DNA of 64,000 nucleotides from Paraburkholderia humisilvae (lineage in GTDB: Bacteria; Pseudomonadota; Gammaproteobacteria; Burkholderiales; Burkholderiaceae). Positions 61,382 to 64,000 of the stretch are shown piece by piece. The translations under genes and the position numbers were made by a program. The stretch spans positions 53,185 through 117,184 of the forward strand of contig NZ_CADIKH010000022.1 of assembly GCF_902859855.1 (NCBI RefSeq), written 5' to 3'. A model generated the notes under the pieces. It saw nothing but the letters and a program-made list of their open reading frames with translations. It was not told where the DNA came from and ran no database searches. The first letter of the stretch is position 1. Each line of letters starts with the position of its first letter.

Positions 61382-64000
61382 ATGAATAAGGCTTATCGGT
61401 CAGTTTGGAATGAATCCACCGGTACGTGGATGGCGGTGCAGGAGAATGCGAAGGGGCGAGGGAAGACTGCTGGCAAAGTGGCGACTGCGATTGTTGTCAC
61501 CGCCATCTCCGGCCTTGCTTCACAAGAAAGCAGCGCAGCCATGATATTCAATAATCAACCGGGAACCGTGTGCTATAGCATTCAGGACAGCACGATCTAT
61601 AACGGTGCAGCTACCGCTGACAATTGCAAGGTCGGTGCTGAGGGTTCCAGCAAGGTTGCGACAGGAATTGCCTACGGAAACGCACCGGGTTCGGTCTCGC
61701 CCGGTGCGAACATCTACGTCTATAGCTCCACTTCACACGCCGGAAAGGACGATAACGTACCTGCTCAAGACTCCATGAGTATCGGCGGCTATCTCGATGT
61801 TTGGAAAACCACGACGTTCCACAGTGCCGTCGATATGCAGGGACAGAAGGTTTCCAACCTGGCTGCGGGTACGTCCGGTGCTGATGCCGTGAACGTCGCA
61901 CAATTGAAAGAAGCGGGTCTGAATGTCGACACGTCGGGCAACGTGACGAACTCGTTCGTTGCGTACGACAATTCGACCATGGGTAAAATCACGCTGGCCG
62001 GCGGTACGGCCGGCACGTCGATTACGAACGTGAAGGCAGGCACAATCAACGCTTCCAGCACGGACGCAATCAACGGTTCCCAGCTGTACAACACAGCCAG
62101 CAGTACGGCGGCTGCGCTTGGCGGCAGTTCAGCGGTGAATGCGGACGGCTCACTCTCCAAACCCGAATACACGGTGGGCGGCAAAACCGTTGACGGTGTC
62201 GATGGCGCAGTCAACGCGCTTGACAGCCGCATTACCGATGCCACAGCGTCGACCGCGCAAATTGCTGACAAGCTGAAGTACGTCAAATTCGGTCAAACCA
62301 ACGCAATGGACGCGACCGCTGCCGGTCAGGACGCCGTTGCAATCGGTGGCTTTGCTCAGGCAATGAGCGACGGCGCCCTCGCAATCGGCGCAAACGCCCG
62401 TGCGATGGCGACGAATTCCGTCGCTGTCGGTTACGGCTCGTCGGCCACCCAGGCCAATACTTTTGCCGTAGGCTCTGCGACCTCCAAACGCCGCATCGTA
62501 AACGTTGCGGACGCAACCGGTGTCAGTGACGCGGTCACGCTCGGCCAGATGAACACGGCCATTGGCGCGGCGATCGCCAGCAATGGCGTGCAGAGCAACG
62601 GCATGCTCCGTTCTTCCATGATGCTGCTCGGCGCGACGCAGTCCAGCAAGACGCCGGACCAACTGATCGTCTCGGGCCCGACCACGCTGTCAACTCCGAC
62701 CGACGCGATCGGCAAAAACGGCATCGCAATCGGTCTGAACTCGCACGCCAATGCGGACAACGCTGTGGCAGCCGGTCAGAACGTCAGCGTGCTGGGCGCG
62801 AATGGTGTGGCGGTCGGCCAGAACATCGCCGTCGGTGCAGATTCCGCTGTCGCGATTGGCGTTGCAACTTCGGTCGCGTCGGAAAATGCTGTTGCCATCG
62901 GTAGTAACGGTACCGAAGTCAACACCGGTGCGGCGAACGCCGTCGCGATCGGCAGCGGTGTGTCGGTGGGCGGCGAGAATTCAGTCGGTATCGGCAGCAA
63001 CATCGTCGTCGGCACCGCGAACAGCGTGGTGCTGGGTGCGAACAGCTCGGACGACAATCGTGCGAACACGGTGTCAGTCGGTTCGTCCGCCGTGCCGGGC
63101 ATGGGGACGGGCCTCGTGCGTCGCCAGATCATCAACGTAGCGGCCGGTACGCAAGACTACGACGCTGTCAATGTGTCGCAGTTGAAGGGCGTGACGTCGA
63201 CGCTCGGCGGCGGTGCGGGCGTCAACACGGACGGCTCGATCAGGAAGCCGACGTACAACGTCGCGGGCGGCACCTACTCGGATGTCGGCTCGGCACTCGC
63301 TGCGGTCGATATGAAGGCAGCCGCAGGCTCGGTCGATGCGGTCAAGTACGACACCTCGGCGCATGACAAGGTCACATTCAATGGCACGAGCGGCACGAAG
63401 CTGTCGAACGTGATGGCGGGAACGGCCGACCTGGACGCGGTGAACCTCGCGCAGCTGAAAGCAGCGGGCCTGAACGTTGACACATCGGGCAATGTGACGA
63501 ACGCGTTCGTCGCTTATGACGATTCGACCCAGGGCAAGGTCACGCTGGCAGGCGGCACGGCCGGCACGACGCTCACCAACGTGAAGGCGGGCGCACTGAA
63601 CGCGACTAGCACCGACGCGGTGAACGGCGCGCAACTGTATGCGACGAACCAGAACGTGAGCTCGCTGAACACGCAGATCACGAACATCAACGGCGAACTG
63701 GCCGACACGGTGAAGTATGACGCGTCCTCACATGACAAGGTGACGCTGGCGGGCGGCACGAACGGCACGACGATCACGAACGTGAAGGCGGGCTCGGCCG
63801 ACTCGGACGCGGTGAACCTCGCGCAGCTGAAAGCGGCGGGCCTGAACGTTGACACATCGGGCAACGTAACGAACGCGTTCGTCGCATACGACGATTCGAC
63901 CCAGGGCAAGGTCACGCTGGCAGGCGGCACGGCCGGCACGACGCTCACCAACGTGAAGGCGGGCGCACTGAACGCGACTAGCACCGACGCGGTGAACGGC
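61382..64000 (+). CDS. Trimeric autotransporter adhesin (YadA-like), 5' part
   Basis: An open frame of 873 codons that continues beyond the window. The N-terminus (MNKAYRSVWNESTGTWMAVQE) is an extended signal peptide region typical of type Vc autotransporters, with the hydrophobic core following to about residue 52. Neck-type motifs (SNLAAGTSGADAVNVAQLK) and YadA-head heptad-like AVAIG/SVAVG repeats (nt ~62335-62440 and ~62790-63030) alternate with stalk modules ending in DAVNGAQLY. The membrane-anchor domain must lie to the right. AGGA about 9 bases upstream supports ATG 61382. It should form a trimeric surface fibre for attachment or aggregation. Confidence 0.93.
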   Translation, partial: MNKAYRSVWNESTGTWMAVQENAKGRGKTAGKVATAIVVTAISGLASQESSAAMIFNNQPGTVCYSIQDSTIYNGAATADNCKVGAEGSSKVATGIAYGNAPGSVSPGANIYVYSSTSHAGKDDNVPAQDSMSIGGYLDVWKTTTFHSAVDMQGQKVSNLAAGTSGADAVNVAQLKEAGLNVDTSGNVTNSFVAYDNSTMGKITLAGGTAGTSITNVKAGTINASSTDAINGSQLYNTASSTAAALGGSSAVNADGSLSKPEYTVGGKTVDGVDGAVNALDSRITDATASTAQIADKLKYVKFGQTNAMDATAAGQDAVAIGGFAQAMSDGALAIGANARAMATNSVAVGYGSSATQANTFAVGSATSKRRIVNVADATGVSDAVTLGQMNTAIGAAIASNGVQSNGMLRSSMMLLGATQSSKTPDQLIVSGPTTLSTPTDAIGKNGIAIGLNSHANADNAVAAGQNVSVLGANGVAVGQNIAVGADSAVAIGVATSVASENAVAIGSNGTEVNTGAANAVAIGSGVSVGGENSVGIGSNIVVGTANSVVLGANSSDDNRANTVSVGSSAVPGMGTGLVRRQIINVAAGTQDYDAVNVSQLKGVTSTLGGGAGVNTDGSIRKPTYNVAGGTYSDVGSALAAVDMKAAAGSVDAVKYDTSAHDKVTFNGTSGTKLSNVMAGTADLDAVNLAQLKAAGLNVDTSGNVTNAFVAYDDSTQGKVTLAGGTAGTTLTNVKAGALNATSTDAVNGAQLYATNQNVSSLNTQITNINGELADTVKYDASSHDKVTLAGGTNGTTITNVKAGSADSDAVNLAQLKAAGLNVDTSGNVTNAFVAYDDSTQGKVTLAGGTAGTTLTNVKAGALNATSTDAVNG
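63428..63628 (+). repeat. Adhesin internal repeat, copy 1
   Basis: This 201-base unit recurs at 63800-64000 with about 7 differences by eye, a period of 372 bases (124 codons). It encodes a neck/stalk module containing QLKAAGLNVDTSGNVTNAF. A more diverged relative lies near 61870-62090. Confidence 0.85.
63800..64000 (+). repeat. Adhesin internal repeat, copy 2 (cut by window edge)
   Basis: Near-identical to 63428-63628 and continuing to the last base of the window, so the true repeat length is not visible. Such long identical units favour copy-number change by recombination. Confidence 0.85.

Noticed and set aside
63514..63984. Minus-strand frame with repeated hydrophobic segments
   Set aside because: It is the antisense of the repetitive adhesin stalk; the repeats are inherited from the plus-strand gene.

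Overview
The window is a gene-dense, GC-rich chromosomal segment of a betaproteobacterium in Burkholderiaceae, most likely Paraburkholderia, Caballeronia or Burkholderia. The grounds are protein content and gene order: accBC-aroQ beside a TlpA-like thioredoxin, prmA and a DUF3426 protein; an H1-like Lys/Ala-rich histone; mpl beside a VacB/RNase II exonuclease; and strongly GC-biased third codon positions. I see no rRNA, tRNA, CRISPR array, insertion sequence or prophage. The left edge cuts an ampD-like gene. The right edge cuts a trimeric autotransporter adhesin.

Layout: (1) 1-5.8 kb: ampD 3' end, then class Ia ribonucleotide reductase genes nrdA and nrdB. nrdA has a long leader with tandem NrdR-like boxes, and the two genes are separated by about 0.63 kb. 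(2) 6.3-15.7 kb: histone H1-like gene, then a mostly minus-strand block: glycine-zipper lipoprotein, PfkB kinase, tpx, DUF3426 protein, prmA, accC, accB, aroQ, TlpA-like thioredoxin and a conserved unknown protein. (3) 15.8-21.9 kb: plus-strand mpl, YqiA-like esterase, RNase II-type exonuclease, aroE and mtgA. (4) 22.2-32.8 kb: a sugar-catabolic locus: IclR regulator, dgoK, dgoA, SDR, araFGH transporter, XylB-like SDR, SMP-30 lactonase and an aldose 1-epimerase. Together they suggest oxidative use of D-galactose and/or L-arabinose, but no sugar-acid dehydratase is present. (5) 32.9-39.1 kb: pyrF, cupin, pncC, pgpA, thiL, maeB. (6) 39.1-40.7 kb: a structured non-coding stretch with minus-strand promoter and terminator-like signals, then a secreted barnase-like RNase and its barstar inhibitor. 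(7) 40.8-46.4 kb: rsmE, VOC protein, spermidine-synthase-like gene, tkt, gap. (8) 46.5-50.9 kb: FadR-type regulator divergent from dctA, then allantoicase and ureidoglycolate lyase, then fur. (9) 51.1-60.8 kb: bamE with an unusual collagen-like tail, dapB, exbB, exbD, leuS, lptE, holA, proA, hemJ. (10) 61.4-64.0 kb: the adhesin, with near-identical internal repeats.

Most of the window is housekeeping. The parts most worth a second look are the non-coding element at 39.27-39.46 kb (candidate minus-strand small transcript), the paired GGTnnnACC operators around the GntR/dctA divergent promoters, the NrdR box pair and roughly 480-nt nrdA leader, the BamE extension, and the hybrid galactose/arabinose locus. 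Functions are assigned from recognised family motifs; no database search was run.
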